A stretch of DNA of 64,000 bases from Aliirhizobium wenxiniae (GCF_014201355.1 NZ_JACHEG010000002.1:930001-994000); one strand, 5' to 3'; positions 9,016 through 18,712 are shown, numbered from the stretch's first letter. Numbers and translations are program-made. The notes: generated by a model not told the origin, from the sequence alone.

Positions 9016-10185
9016 TCAGCCGCCCTTGACAGAGCCTGCCAGCAGGCCGCGAACGAGATAACGCTGCAGTGCAAAAAAGACGATAATCGGGACGATAATG
9101 GTAATGAAGGCCGAAGCGGTGAGGATTTCCCACTTTCCACCCATGGAGCCGAGCAGCGCATTGAGCGCGCCGGTCAGCACCAGCTGGTCCTTGCCTGTAC
9201 CGAGGAAGACCATGGCAACGAGAAGGTCGTTCCAGGTCCAGAGGAACTGGAAGATTGAGAAGGAGGCCAGCGCCGGGAAGGACAAAGGCAGCACGATGCG
9301 GACGAAGATCTCGAAGTCGCTGGCGCCATCGACACGGGCGGATTCGATCACTTCCTTTGGCAGACCGGCGATATAATTGCGCAAGAGATAGATGGCGAGC
9401 GGCATGCCGAAGGCGGCATGCGCCAGCCAAATGCCAACATAGCTGCGCGACGCAATGCCGAAGAAGGCACCGATCTCGTTATACATCTTCAGCAGCGGGA
9501 TAAGCGACATCTGCAGCGGCACGACGATCAGGCCGACAACGACGGCGATGATGATCGCGCGACCGGGAAAATGCATCCATGACAGGGCATAAGCCGCAAA
9601 GGCCGATATCAGGATCGGGATGATCGTGGCCGGGATTGCCACCGTCAGCGAATTGATGAAGGCTTGGCCGATGCCTTGAGAGGTGAGGACCGTGCGGTAA
9701 TTGTTGAGCGTGAAGGACGGCGGCTGCGCGACCGAGAGATAGACGCGCTTGCCGCGCTTGTCCGTGAAGGGTGCATTCTTGGAATAGATGTAAGTACCGT
9801 CCTCATTAACGGTCAGCGTTTCGCCGTCACCGAGATCGGCAGCTTCACCCGCGGCAAATTCCGTCGGAGCCGCTACCTTGGTGCCGAAGGCACGGACGCT
9901 GCCCTTTGGACCCGAATCGGCAGCATCGAAGACGGAACCGGAAATCACGTAATTGGGGCCATCTTGTCTTGCAGTCGATGGCTCGCCGAGCCGGGCCGCA
10001 CTGGTTTCGGCGGCACCGCTGAACGCCGTCCACCAGCCGGACGAGGCGATCTGGCCCGGTTCCCGCAGCGAGGTGACGAGGATGCCGATTGTCGGGATGA
10101 GCCAGAGAATGCAGATGACGAGAACCGACAGGTGAACGATGAGGCGAGGAAGGCCTATGCGACGGAGGGTGATGGCTGCGGTCAT
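9016..10185 (-). CDS. aglG: Alpha-glucoside ABC transporter permease
   Basis: Second inner-membrane permease of the importer, 389 residues, MalG type. The first membrane segment (about residues 10-35) is followed by a hydrophilic stretch of roughly 100 residues that is predicted periplasmic, then five further segments. The EAA loop reads ESARVDGASDFEIFVRIVLP and contacts the ATPase. The start was moved to the ATG at 10185: it follows ggggagga and lies one base after the aglF stop. The upstream in-frame codon at 10209 would overlap aglF. The large first loop is longer than in MalG. Confidence 0.92.
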   Translation of the reverse strand: MTAAITLRRIGLPRLIVHLSVLVICILWLIPTIGILVTSLREPGQIASSGWWTAFSGAAETSAARLGEPSTARQDGPNYVISGSVFDAADSGPKGSVRAFGTKVAAPTEFAAGEAADLGDGETLTVNEDGTYIYSKNAPFTDKRGKRVYLSVAQPPSFTLNNYRTVLTSQGIGQAFINSLTVAIPATIIPILISAFAAYALSWMHFPGRAIIIAVVVGLIVVPLQMSLIPLLKMYNEIGAFFGIASRSYVGIWLAHAAFGMPLAIYLLRNYIAGLPKEVIESARVDGASDFEIFVRIVLPLSFPALASFSIFQFLWTWNDLLVAMVFLGTGKDQLVLTGALNALLGSMGGKWEILTASAFITIIVPIIVFFALQRYLVRGLLAGSVKGG

Positions 10186-10186
10186 C

Positions 10187-11200
10187 TCAGTGTCCTCCCC
10201 GATCTTCACTTGCCTGCCGGATATTCCAGATCATGATCGGCGTGACCGCCGCCATGATGACGAGCGCGATAACGGCGCTTCGGCCACTGTCACCGCCGCC
10301 ACGGAACATCCAGTCGAACATCAGGTTGGCCAGCACCATCGTGTTCCACTGGCCGTTGGTCATTGTCAGCACGATGTCGAAGACTTTCAGGACGAGAATG
10401 GTAATCGTGGTCCAGACGACGGCGATCGTGCCCCATATCTGCGGCACCATGATCTTCCAGAAGATCTGCCAGCCATTGGCACCATCAATAACGGCCGCCT
10501 CGATCGTCTCTTCGGGAATGCCACGAAGGGCCGCCGAGAGGATGACCATGGCAAAACCCGTCTGGATCCAGATCAGGATCACCATGAGGAAGAAATTGTT
10601 CCAGATCGGCATGGCGATCCAGACCTGCGGATCGCCGCCGAAGAACTGCACGATCGCGTTGAGGAGGCCGATCTGCGTGCCATCGGCGCCGCGATATTCA
10701 TAGATGAATTTCCATATCACGGAGGCGCCGACGAAGGAGATCGCCATCGGCATGAAGATCAGGCTTTTTGCGATATTGCCCCACCAGATGCGGTCGGTGA
10801 GCACTGCGATGACGAGGCCGAAGAAGGTGCAGGCGGCGGGCACGACAGCGAGCCAGAGGATGTTGTTGAAAATCGACTGGCGGAACTGCGCATCGGTCGC
10901 CGCCCACCAGTAATTGGCCAGCCCGACGAAATTCCCCCCGGACCTGTCATAGAAGGACAGGATGAAGGTCGCGATGACGGGATAGACGAGGTAGACGATC
11001 ATCAGAAGCAGCGCGGGGCCTAGGAACAGCCAGGGGCGGATCGCCGCGTGGGTTTTCAGGTTTGCCGAGATCCGCTGCACGTCACCCGAGCGTACCGGCA
11101 GAACGATTTGCAGCAGCTTGTCGGATAGCCAGTAATAGAGCGCACAGGCAAAGACGCCGGCGATTACCGCGCCGAAGGCCGATACGATCTGCGATGCCAT
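10187..11200 (-). CDS. aglF: Alpha-glucoside ABC transporter permease
   Basis: First inner-membrane permease of the importer, 337 residues, MalF/UgpA type, with about seven or eight hydrophobic segments beginning at the N-terminus (SAFGAVIAGVFACALYYWL). The EAA loop EAAVIDGANGWQIFWKIMVP near residue 240 is the ATPase-docking site. Its stop is almost joined to the aglG start, so the two permeases are translationally coupled. It is separated from aglE by a RIME-like repeat. Confidence 0.92.
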   Translation of the reverse strand: MASQIVSAFGAVIAGVFACALYYWLSDKLLQIVLPVRSGDVQRISANLKTHAAIRPWLFLGPALLLMIVYLVYPVIATFILSFYDRSGGNFVGLANYWWAATDAQFRQSIFNNILWLAVVPAACTFFGLVIAVLTDRIWWGNIAKSLIFMPMAISFVGASVIWKFIYEYRGADGTQIGLLNAIVQFFGGDPQVWIAMPIWNNFFLMVILIWIQTGFAMVILSAALRGIPEETIEAAVIDGANGWQIFWKIMVPQIWGTIAVVWTTITILVLKVFDIVLTMTNGQWNTMVLANLMFDWMFRGGGDSGRSAVIALVIMAAVTPIMIWNIRQASEDRGGH

Positions 11201-11246
11201 GCTGCCTCCCCTTGTTATCTTCGTTCGGCTTTTGTTGAGTTTGAGG

Positions 11247-11384
11247 GCCGCCCCTCACCCCGCCTCCGCTTCGCTCGGCGCACCCTCTCCCCGCAAGCGG
11301 GGCTAGGGGGAACGGAGACGTTGCGGCTTGGTCCCTTCGCCCCGTTTACGGGGCGAAGGTGCCGGCAGGCGGATGAGGGGCAGC
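11247..11384. repeat. RIME-like intergenic mosaic repeat
   Basis: A GC-rich element of about 138 bases bounded by inverted ends, gccgcccctca at 11247-11257 and tgaggggcagc at 11374-11384. It contains internal stems (ccccgcaagcgggg at 11290-11303; cgccccgtttacggggcg near 11339-11355). The composition and ends match the RIME family of rhizobial intergenic repeats as remembered; no search was run. It fills most of the 199-base gap between aglE and aglF and would fold in the operon mRNA. Confidence 0.75.
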
Positions 11385-11399
11385 CCCCAACACCGAACC

Positions 11400-12761
11400 C
11401 TACTTCAACCCGTCCCAAGCCTTCTGGATCTCGGTTGCCGCCGTCTTGGCGTCCTTGCCGCCGACATAATCGATCATGCCGGTCCAGAAGGCGCCGGCGC
11501 CGATCTTGCCGGGCATCTGGTCGGAAGCGTCGAAGCGGAAGGTCGTTGCCTTGGTCAGCAATTCGCCCTGCTTCTTGAGCACTTCGTTGGCATAGGCATC
11601 GAGATTGACGCCCTTGTATGGCGTCAGGAACGAGGCCTGCGCCATCCACACCTCATGGGCGATCGGCGTTTTCAGGAATTCGATAAAGGCCTCGGCGGCA
11701 GGCGAATCCTTGGTGACGGCGAAGAATGTGCCGGCACCGAGAACCGGCGTGCCAAGTTCAGGCTTGGAGGCATAGGTCGGCATGTAGAAGAAGTCGGCAT
11801 CGACACCAAGTTCCTTGTCCGGCGGGAAGAAGGACGGGACGAAGGATGCCTGATGATGCAGGTAGCATTTCGGCGGGATGTCGAAGAGGCCCTTGGGGCT
11901 GTCGCGGAAATCGGTCGAGGCGACGGCGGCCACACCGCCAGCGACATACTTCTCGTTCTTGGCGAATTTCCCGAATTCCTCAATGGCGCCAACCACGGCC
12001 GGATCGTCGAACTTCACCTCGTTGCTCACCCACTTGTCGTAGGTTTCCGGCGTCTGGGTGCGCAGCATCATATCCTCGACCCAGTCTGTCGCCGGCCAGC
12101 CTGTCGCGCCGCCGGAACCGAGACCGATGCACCAAGGCACGCCGCCATCCTCAACGATCTGGTCGGTCAGCTTGATGAGATCCTCCATGGTCTTGGGGAC
12201 TTCATAACCGGCCTCTTCAAAGTTTTCCGGCACGTACCAGACCATGGATTTCAGGTCGGCCTTGAAGGGGAAGCCGAAGTAACCTTCCTTGCCATCCTTG
12301 CCCTTGTAGGTGCCGTAGCGAACCCAGTCTTCGCCGGAGCCGTAATTGGTTTTTACCCAGTCGGCATTCTCCTGGCCGAGCGAGGTGAGGAAACCCTTGG
12401 TGGAAAGATCGGCCAGAAGGCCGGGCTGCGGGATGATCGCGATGTTAGGCGGCGAGCCTGCCTGGGTATCGATGACGATCTGCTGTTCGTAGTTTTCGGA
12501 GGAGGAGTATTTGCCGTTGATGCCGGTCGCGGCATTGAAATAGGCAAGCACACTGTTGAACAGCACCTCGTCCTCGCCGCGCCACGGACCAAACAGGGTC
12601 AGGTTCTGCCCCTTGAGGTCGGCATGCGCAGCCTTGAAATCCTCATAGCTCTTCCAGTTGAACTTGGCATCCTGACCCGGCGGAAACTTCAGTTCCTGCG
12701 CATTGGCCATGCCTGCGATCAAGGCAAGCGCAGCGGTGCCGATCCACACAGAAGTCCTCAT
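11400..12761 (-). CDS. aglE: Alpha-glucoside ABC transporter substrate-binding protein
   Basis: Periplasmic binding protein that delivers alpha-glucosides to AglFG. The 453 residues start MRTSVWIGTAALALIAGMANAQE, a Sec signal with cleavage expected after ANA. The mature part is a type-1 extracellular solute-binding protein (KGQNLTLFGPWRGEDEVLF...). The ATG at 12761 lies just after a long purine stretch, gaggaggagg, so the TTG one codon upstream is not needed. It is first in the operon, as is usual for the most abundant component. Confidence 0.93.
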   Translation of the reverse strand: MRTSVWIGTAALALIAGMANAQELKFPPGQDAKFNWKSYEDFKAAHADLKGQNLTLFGPWRGEDEVLFNSVLAYFNAATGINGKYSSSENYEQQIVIDTQAGSPPNIAIIPQPGLLADLSTKGFLTSLGQENADWVKTNYGSGEDWVRYGTYKGKDGKEGYFGFPFKADLKSMVWYVPENFEEAGYEVPKTMEDLIKLTDQIVEDGGVPWCIGLGSGGATGWPATDWVEDMMLRTQTPETYDKWVSNEVKFDDPAVVGAIEEFGKFAKNEKYVAGGVAAVASTDFRDSPKGLFDIPPKCYLHHQASFVPSFFPPDKELGVDADFFYMPTYASKPELGTPVLGAGTFFAVTKDSPAAEAFIEFLKTPIAHEVWMAQASFLTPYKGVNLDAYANEVLKKQGELLTKATTFRFDASDQMPGKIGAGAFWTGMIDYVGGKDAKTAATEIQKAWDGLK

Positions 12762-12804
12762 CAAATCCTCCTCCTCTCAAAATCGTTTAAGTCGACCTGA
12801 AAGA

Positions 12805-12828
12805 TTGCCACATGCGACGACGTGGCAA
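12805..12828. promoter_or_regulatory. Inverted repeat upstream of aglE, possible operator
   Basis: Two 7-bp arms, ttgccac (12805-12811) and gtggcaa (12822-12828), are separated by 10 bases and lie 44 bases before the aglE start, between folD and the agl operon. The position suits an operator for a sugar-responsive repressor. On the minus strand the second arm is followed by tctttc, so a weak terminator for folD is the alternative. No LacI-type aglR gene is next to the operon here. Confidence 0.45.
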
Positions 12829-12905
12829 CCGGAGTGATGATTTAACGCTCCCGCTGAGGAATCAAGGGGCTATCGCACAACCACGGCGCGACAAATGTGC
12901 AAATT

Positions 12906-13805
12906 TCAGAACTTCGGCACGGGAAGGCTGCAAGCGCGGTGTGCGGCGATGACGGTGTTGGCCATCAGCATGGCGATGGTCATCGGCCCGACGCCGCCCG
13001 GAACCGGCGTAATCGATGCCGCAACCTCTGATGCTTCGACAAAGGCGACGTCGCCGACGAGCTTGGTCTTGCCCTCGCCCTTTTCGGGAGCCGGCACGCG
13101 GTTGATGCCGACATCGATGACGGTTGCGCCCGGCTTGACCCAGTCGCGCTTGACCATTTCGGCCCGACCGACAGCTGCGACGAGAATATCGGCATTGCGG
13201 CAGACGGAAGCGAGATCCTTGGTGCGCGAATGCGCCATGGTGACGGTGGCATTGGCTGCCAGAAGAAGCAGCCCCATCGGCTTGCCGAACAGGTTGGAGC
13301 GGCCGATGACGACGGCGTTGAGGCCCGACAGGTCCTCGCCATGGACGCGTTTGACCAGCAGCATCGAGCCGGCCGGGGTGCAGGAGATGAGGCCGGTATC
13401 GAGGTCGCCCGTGGCGATCTTGCCGGCATTGGCGATGTTCAGGCCGTCGACGTCCTTTTCCGGCAGGATGGACTGGATGATGGCATCGCTGTCAAAATGT
13501 TTCGGCAGTGGCAGCTGGACGAGAATGCCGTGAACTGCCAGATCGGCGTTGAGCGTGTCGACCAGTGCCTGCAGCTCCTCCTGTGTTGTCTCTTCCGGCA
13601 GCGTGTGCTGGATGGAGTTGAAGCCGCATTGCTTTGCCATCTTGCCCTTGGAATTGACATAGGCGTGGCTTGCCGGATCTTCGCCGACGATGACGACCGC
13701 GAGGCCCGGCTTGATACCGGTTTTGCCTTCCAGCGATACGGATGCTTCGGTTACGGCGGAAATCACGGAAGCGGCTGCTTCCTTGCCATCGATCACAAAT
13801 GCCAC
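12906..13805 (-). CDS. folD: Bifunctional methylenetetrahydrofolate dehydrogenase/cyclohydrolase
   Basis: Interconverts 5,10-methylene-, methenyl- and 10-formyl-tetrahydrofolate in the cytoplasm. The 299-residue product ([15 protein letters not shown]...) carries the catalytic [13 protein letters not shown] block, the nucleotide-binding [14 protein letters not shown] and the signature [10 protein letters not shown]. The GTG at 13805 is preferred because a gaggag site lies 6 bases upstream and the length then matches rhizobial FolD; the open frame to 13868 is an N-terminal extension without family resemblance. Confidence 0.95.
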   Translation of the reverse strand: MAFVIDGKEAAASVISAVTEASVSLEGKTGIKPGLAVVIVGEDPASHAYVNSKGKMAKQCGFNSIQHTLPEETTQEELQALVDTLNADLAVHGILVQLPLPKHFDSDAIIQSILPEKDVDGLNIANAGKIATGDLDTGLISCTPAGSMLLVKRVHGEDLSGLNAVVIGRSNLFGKPMGLLLLAANATVTMAHSRTKDLASVCRNADILVAAVGRAEMVKRDWVKPGATVIDVGINRVPAPEKGEGKTKLVGDVAFVEASEVAASITPVPGGVGPMTIAMLMANTVIAAHRACSLPVPKF

Positions 13806-13924
13806 GGTGAACTCCTCGCTTCTCAGCGTCAATTTAGGGGATCGGCGGAGGGCCGATTGCCCGTGCACGCCCTATGCTGTCCAGATCAGGCAAATGCAAG
13901 GAGTTTATGCCTGATGGCGCTGGA

Positions 13925-15637
13925 TCAGCCCGTGGCCTTCAGCCGACGGGCAGCGTGTTCGGCCACCAGTTCGCGAAGCTCGGCGAGTTCGCGCTGCAAC
14001 CTGAGCAGCTCTTCCTGATCATAGTCAACGGCGTCATCCCAACGCTGCCAGCTCTCCTCGCCGCGACGTGTCAGAGACTCATCGACCAAGGCTGCAACAT
14101 GCGGCGGCAGATCCGTCTCCTTCAAGGTCATCCGGTTTTCGATGAGCAAGAAACGCATCCGGTCGCCAAAAGCGGTATCGTTTGCAGCAAGCCGTTCCTC
14201 GACCGGATCGTCATCGGGAAGGCGCTCATTCCGGCCATCGTCATAAAGCAATGCGCTTTCATCGATGGCTTGCGCTGCGGCAGGCTCGACCTGCAGATCG
14301 TGCTCGGGCAAGTCCAGTTGAACGGGCATATCTTCGAATTCATTAGCAAGCTGCGACTGACGCCGATAACGCAGCGCTGACAACAGGAGACCGGCAATAA
14401 GCCCGACAAGCGCTCCGAGACCTGCGAGCCTGATCAGGTCGGGGCCGAGACGCTCGGCTGACGCGGGCGATGCAGCGCGCAAAACAGGCGGGAGCGAGAC
14501 GGCCACGGGTCTGGATGAATTGGATGCCGCTTCGATCTTATCGAGGTTATGGCGAGCTTCTTCGGCTGCAGCATGAAGCGATGAGAGCTGTGCGGCCGTG
14601 TCGTTCAACGGCCTGTCCGCATCGAGAGCCGCCTTGCGATCCTTAAGCTCGGCAAGGGTCTTCGTCGTTGTGGCAAGATCATCCTTGAGCGAGGCCTCAA
14701 GCTGGCGCAATGCGCTGCCGATATCCCGTTTCGCACCGTCGAGAGCGCCTTGAGCCGCCACCAGCCGTGGATGAAGCGGACCAAGATTGACGGCGAGCTG
14801 CTGCGCGGCAAGCTCCGCCTGCACATAACGCTGCCGCTCATATTCAAGGCCGGTAAATTCCAGGCTGTCGGGAAGCGGCTTGGCAAGCACATCGGCGAGC
14901 TTCATCGACGACGCCGTGTGCTGCTTTTCAGCCACGTCCGCAAGATGCCGTTCGGTACCGGAGATATCGGTCTCGAGCTTGCGACGCTCGTCCTGCAACG
15001 ACTGCAGTTTTGAACGCGTGCCGTCATCCAGCTTGCCGACAAAACCTGTGAGCGCGGATTCGGCCCGGGCGGCCGCCTTGCGCATGGCATCCACCTGCGG
15101 GCTTGGCGTTTCGCCAATATTCGCAACAAGCGAGCGCTGGAGTTCGCTTGCCAGCTGATTGGCAATAACAGCAGCTGTCTGCGGATCATCTGCCTTGGCA
15201 CCGAGCACGATTCTGGCGCCGGCAGCGTCGTAAGAGACGGACATTGCATCGCGTAATTTCTGGCGAGCGACTTCCTCTCCCTGCGAAACCGTCGTCACCT
15301 CACCCGAAACAACTTCGGAGACAACGCGGGCTATGCTGGGGCGGCTTTCCTCTACGCTTGCAAGGTTGAGGGCGCGAATGACATTGTCCAGCGCCGTCTT
15401 GGAGCTCAGATCTTCGATGGCGGAATGGATCGCGTCGCCGCGCTGAGTGGTGACTGCTACCTGCGTCTCAGCTTTAAATTGGACGCCTTGGAGCTGCATG
15501 GCGACAAAAGGTATGGTGATGCCGAAAGCCGCTGTCATTGCCAGCGCCGGACCAAATGTCAGGAAAGCTGAATGGAGCCGGCGAAAGATCGCCGGCGTCT
15601 CTTCGGGCGCTTGCCTGTCCTTTGCATCGGCATACAT
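13925..15637 (-). CDS. Wzz/GumC-type chain-length determinant protein without kinase domain
   Basis: Predicted inner-membrane polysaccharide co-polymerase of 570 residues. A first membrane segment lies at about residues 29-52 (FGPALAMTAAFGITIPFVAM), then a periplasmic Wzz-like domain, a long coiled coil at about 180-370, and a second membrane segment near 400-420 (LAGLGALVGLIAGLLLSAL). The roughly 150-residue cytoplasmic tail is acidic and ends in a coiled coil; it has no Walker motif or tyrosine cluster, so this is not a full ExoP-type kinase. agaggtggt precedes the ATG. Its partner polymerase is not in the window. Confidence 0.8.
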   Translation of the reverse strand: MYADAKDRQAPEETPAIFRRLHSAFLTFGPALAMTAAFGITIPFVAMQLQGVQFKAETQVAVTTQRGDAIHSAIEDLSSKTALDNVIRALNLASVEESRPSIARVVSEVVSGEVTTVSQGEEVARQKLRDAMSVSYDAAGARIVLGAKADDPQTAAVIANQLASELQRSLVANIGETPSPQVDAMRKAAARAESALTGFVGKLDDGTRSKLQSLQDERRKLETDISGTERHLADVAEKQHTASSMKLADVLAKPLPDSLEFTGLEYERQRYVQAELAAQQLAVNLGPLHPRLVAAQGALDGAKRDIGSALRQLEASLKDDLATTTKTLAELKDRKAALDADRPLNDTAAQLSSLHAAAEEARHNLDKIEAASNSSRPVAVSLPPVLRAASPASAERLGPDLIRLAGLGALVGLIAGLLLSALRYRRQSQLANEFEDMPVQLDLPEHDLQVEPAAAQAIDESALLYDDGRNERLPDDDPVEERLAANDTAFGDRMRFLLIENRMTLKETDLPPHVAALVDESLTRRGEESWQRWDDAVDYDQEELLRLQRELAELRELVAEHAARRLKATG

Positions 15638-15725
15638 TGCTCACCACCTCTGCGCGCAGCGGAGCCGACATTGCCCGCATTGATTAACGCAGTCTAAATT
15701 TTCGTGGCAAACAAAAGGTTAACCG

Positions 15726-16367
15726 TCAGGCGAAAGACGGCTTGGAAACTGAAGATTGAAGGCCGGAGGAGACGGGAGGCGTTTTAGCGAGCCGGCGAAG
15801 CCCCCTGCCCGCCAATACGACGAGCCCGATATCGGCGCCACGCAGACCACCCGCAATATGCTCATACACATGCGGGTCTGTCGCATCGACGATCACCAGA
15901 TCCAACCGGCCGGACAGGTTCGCGTCAGACGGGATGGCTACGAAATCGTGCCACGGGGTATGACGGGCGAAATGCGTGCAAAGCAACTCCGTGCGGCTCT
16001 TGTCATCGCCGATGATGCCGACACGGCGGGGTTCTGCAAAATAGGTAAGCAGAGCAGGAATAAAGCTATCGGGAGAAAACCTGGCGTCGAACGGCGGTTT
16101 ACGATGGAAAAACTTCATCAGAATGTGCTGAAAGGCCCCACCGACCGGCAGAAACATATGTCGCTTCAATATCTTGCCGCGAGCAAACCCTAACAGCGCG
16201 CCCAGGAGCTGTGCATCGTCGAGGAAGGCGATAGTTTTGGGATGCCCCTTTGCCAGAGCAAGCTCTTCCGCATGAGCCAGAGCCGCATTCCAATCCAGGG
16301 CCGATACCGGCAGACCGCAAAATGTACGGGATACAGGATCAGTTGAAGAATTCATGCTTTCGCTCAT
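15726..16367 (-). CDS. WecG/TagA-like glycosyltransferase homologue, probably divergent
   Basis: 213 residues with the general outline of the WecG/TagA/CpsF family: an N-terminal GLPVSALDWNAALAHAEEL, a central PVGGAFQHIL, and a Rossmann-like half with RRVGIIGDDKSRTELL and DLVIVDATDPHVYEHIAGGL. The family's usual early Asn/Asp-rich catalytic block is not evident, so catalysis is uncertain. It is divergent from the GT41 gene at 16676 and upstream of the Wzz-like gene (88-base gap, same direction), so the two may form a glycan operon. The start at 16367 could instead be the second Met at 16355. Confidence 0.5.
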   Translation of the reverse strand: MSESMNSSTDPVSRTFCGLPVSALDWNAALAHAEELALAKGHPKTIAFLDDAQLLGALLGFARGKILKRHMFLPVGGAFQHILMKFFHRKPPFDARFSPDSFIPALLTYFAEPRRVGIIGDDKSRTELLCTHFARHTPWHDFVAIPSDANLSGRLDLVIVDATDPHVYEHIAGGLRGADIGLVVLAGRGLRRLAKTPPVSSGLQSSVSKPSFA

Positions 16368-16675
16368 TACCGACTCGATCAGACAGCGTCACCTGTCCGA
16401 TCGTGTAACAGCGTGTCCTCAAGCGACATTTAAGTAAAAGGCTAAAATGCAACCGTTGCGTGATTATGCGGCATCACCCAGGTATCAGGTTAGCGCAGCG
16501 GCCAGACTTCTGTGAATCCGATGGGGACACATATTTGCGCAGCCTTGCCGATGGTTGATGCAAGGCGATAAGACCTCAGGGGTCGGCATGATGCCGGCGC
16601 ATGTCCAGGCAAGGCCGGCGACGATATTGCCTACATCATAAATTGCAGAACTTTATGGATGCCAAGGTCGACAAG
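16368..16675. other. Divergent intergenic region before the GT41 gene
   Basis: About 300 bases between the leftward WecG-like gene and the rightward GT41 gene. It must hold both promoters. It is less GC-rich than its surroundings near 16425-16470, but I could not assign a convincing -35/-10 pair or operator. Confidence 0.4.
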
Positions 16676-18703
16676 ATGAGCTTATCTCCCAACGCCCCGC
16701 TCGCCGAAATTCTGGAACTTGCGCGCACACAGCGGCTCGCCTTCACCGATCTCTTCACCGTTGCGGAAAGCCGAAGTGCGGCCGGACAGAAGGCAGAGGC
16801 CGCGGAAATCTACAAGGCCTGGATCGCCTTCAACGATGGCAATCCATTCCTGCATCTCGTCTATTTCAACTATTCGGTCACGCTCCGGCAATTGAACGAC
16901 CTTGCCGGTACGATCAACGCCTTGCGCGCCTGCCTTAAGCTCGATCCCGCTTTTGGTGCTGCCCACATCAATCTCGGTCGCGCGCTTGAAGACGGCGGTC
17001 TTGCCGTTCAGGCCATCCAGCAGTGGCAGACTTATACCGCGCTCACGGCCGAAAGCACTGCCGACCGGGTCAGCCACCGGCTGATGACGCTGCAGCATAT
17101 CGGCCGCGTGATGGAAAATGCCGGTCTTCTGGAGGAAGCCGAAACTGCACTGTGGCAGGCGATCGAACTGCGCCCCGACAAGCCGGAGGCCGGACAGCAC
17201 TGGAGCGCGCTTCGGCAGCGCCAATGCAAATGGCCGGTGCTGACACCATCGACCCATGCCACGCAGCGGCAGATGATCGATGCCATGTCGCCACTGACGC
17301 TTGCCTGCTATTCGGACGATCCGATGTTCCAGCTTGCCAAGGCCTATCGCTACAACAGGTCGCTGGTCGGGCGCGTCGAAACGAAGGAGCTGCAGCGCCG
17401 CACGCCGAAACAGAAGACCGGAACCGGCGAGCGCCTTCGGGTCGGTTACGTTTCCTCCGACCTGCGTGACCATGCAGTCGGCTTCGCGCTCCGGGAAGTG
17501 CTCGAACTGCACGACAAGGAAAGCGTCGAGATTTACGCCTATTATTGCGGCGATCCGGTATTGCGCGACGAAACGCAGACGCGGATGAAGGCGGCTGTCG
17601 ATTGCTGGCGCGATATCGCGACGATGAGCGATGCCGAGGCAGCGAAGCTGATCGGCGATGACGAGATCGACATCCTCGTCGACGTCAACGGTTACACCAA
17701 ACATGCGCGGACAAAGATCTTCGCCTATCGTCCGGCACCGGTGATCGTCAATTTCTGCGGTTATCCAGGCTCGATGGGCAGCCCGTTCCATCAATATATG
17801 ATCGCCGACGAGCATATCGTTCCGGCGGATAACGAGATCTATTATTCCGAAAAGGTCTTCCGCATCGCCTGCAACCAGCCGATCGACCGGAAGCGTGCCA
17901 TCGCGGACAAACCGACGCGCGCGGATGCCGGGCTGCCGAAGGACAAGTTCGTCTTCGCGTGCTTTAACGGCATGCAGAAGATCACCGAGACCACGTTCGG
18001 ACACTGGATGCAGATCCTGCGCGAGGCGCCGGATAGCGTGCTCTGGCTTTTGACCGGCGGCGACAAGGTCGATCAGCGGCTGCGCGAAAGTGCGGAGAAG
18101 GCCGGCATCACCAGCGACCGGATCATCTTTGCGCCCAAGGCGCCGAATGCGCAGCATCTGGCACGTATCGCCGTTGCCGACCTGTTCCTCGATACGTTTC
18201 CTTACGGCGCGCATTCCACCGGGGCCGATGCCCTGACGATGGGTCTACCCGTGCTGACATTCCCGGGCCGTAGCTTTGCAGCCCGTTTCTGCCACAGCAT
18301 CGTGCATGCCGCGGGCGTGCCCGAGCTGCTGTGCAGCGATCCGGAAAACTATGTGGCGAAGGCCATCGGTTATGCAAAGAACCCAGTCAGCCTGAAGGCA
18401 ATCCGGGACCAGCTTGCGGCACGACGCGAAAGCAGCGTACTTCGCGACATTCCCGGCCTCGCCCGCAGGCTGGAAGAGATCTTCTGGGAAATGCAGGGAG
18501 AGTGCGAACGCGGCGAGACACCGGTGCCGGACCTGCGAAACATGGAAATCTATTACGAGATCGGCGCAGATCTCGTTCAGGCCCATATCGAATACTGCGA
18601 CGATGGCGACTATCGGCGACATTATCGCGAAAGGCTTGCCGATTGGGACGACCAGTCGCCGATAGAGGCCGACAACCGTCTCTGGTCCAGTGCAGACCGA
18701 TAG
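16676..18703 (+). CDS. TPR-containing GT41 (O-GlcNAc-transferase-like) glycosyltransferase
   Basis: Predicted cytoplasmic protein O-glycosyltransferase of 675 residues. Residues 1 to about 200 are helical and TPR-like (LDPAFGAAHINLGRALEDGG). The C-terminal catalytic part has the GT41 blocks: RVGYVSSDLRDHAVGFALRE with the conserved His, DILVDVNGYTKHARTKIF, FACFNGMQKITETTFGHWM and LFLDTFPYGAHSTGADAL followed by LTMGLPVLTF. The start at 16676 has ccaagg upstream; ATG 16655 is in frame but lacks a site. It is convergent with the giant repeat gene and paralogous to the gene at 53148. The acceptor is unknown; flagellin or the giant protein are candidates. Confidence 0.88.
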   Translation: MSLSPNAPLAEILELARTQRLAFTDLFTVAESRSAAGQKAEAAEIYKAWIAFNDGNPFLHLVYFNYSVTLRQLNDLAGTINALRACLKLDPAFGAAHINLGRALEDGGLAVQAIQQWQTYTALTAESTADRVSHRLMTLQHIGRVMENAGLLEEAETALWQAIELRPDKPEAGQHWSALRQRQCKWPVLTPSTHATQRQMIDAMSPLTLACYSDDPMFQLAKAYRYNRSLVGRVETKELQRRTPKQKTGTGERLRVGYVSSDLRDHAVGFALREVLELHDKESVEIYAYYCGDPVLRDETQTRMKAAVDCWRDIATMSDAEAAKLIGDDEIDILVDVNGYTKHARTKIFAYRPAPVIVNFCGYPGSMGSPFHQYMIADEHIVPADNEIYYSEKVFRIACNQPIDRKRAIADKPTRADAGLPKDKFVFACFNGMQKITETTFGHWMQILREAPDSVLWLLTGGDKVDQRLRESAEKAGITSDRIIFAPKAPNAQHLARIAVADLFLDTFPYGAHSTGADALTMGLPVLTFPGRSFAARFCHSIVHAAGVPELLCSDPENYVAKAIGYAKNPVSLKAIRDQLAARRESSVLRDIPGLARRLEEIFWEMQGECERGETPVPDLRNMEIYYEIGADLVQAHIEYCDDGDYRRHYRERLADWDDQSPIEADNRLWSSADR

Positions 18704-18712
18704 AAAGAAACA

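Noticed and set aside
13925-15637. ExoP-type tyrosine kinase
   Set aside because: No Walker A or B motif or C-terminal tyrosine cluster follows the second membrane segment.
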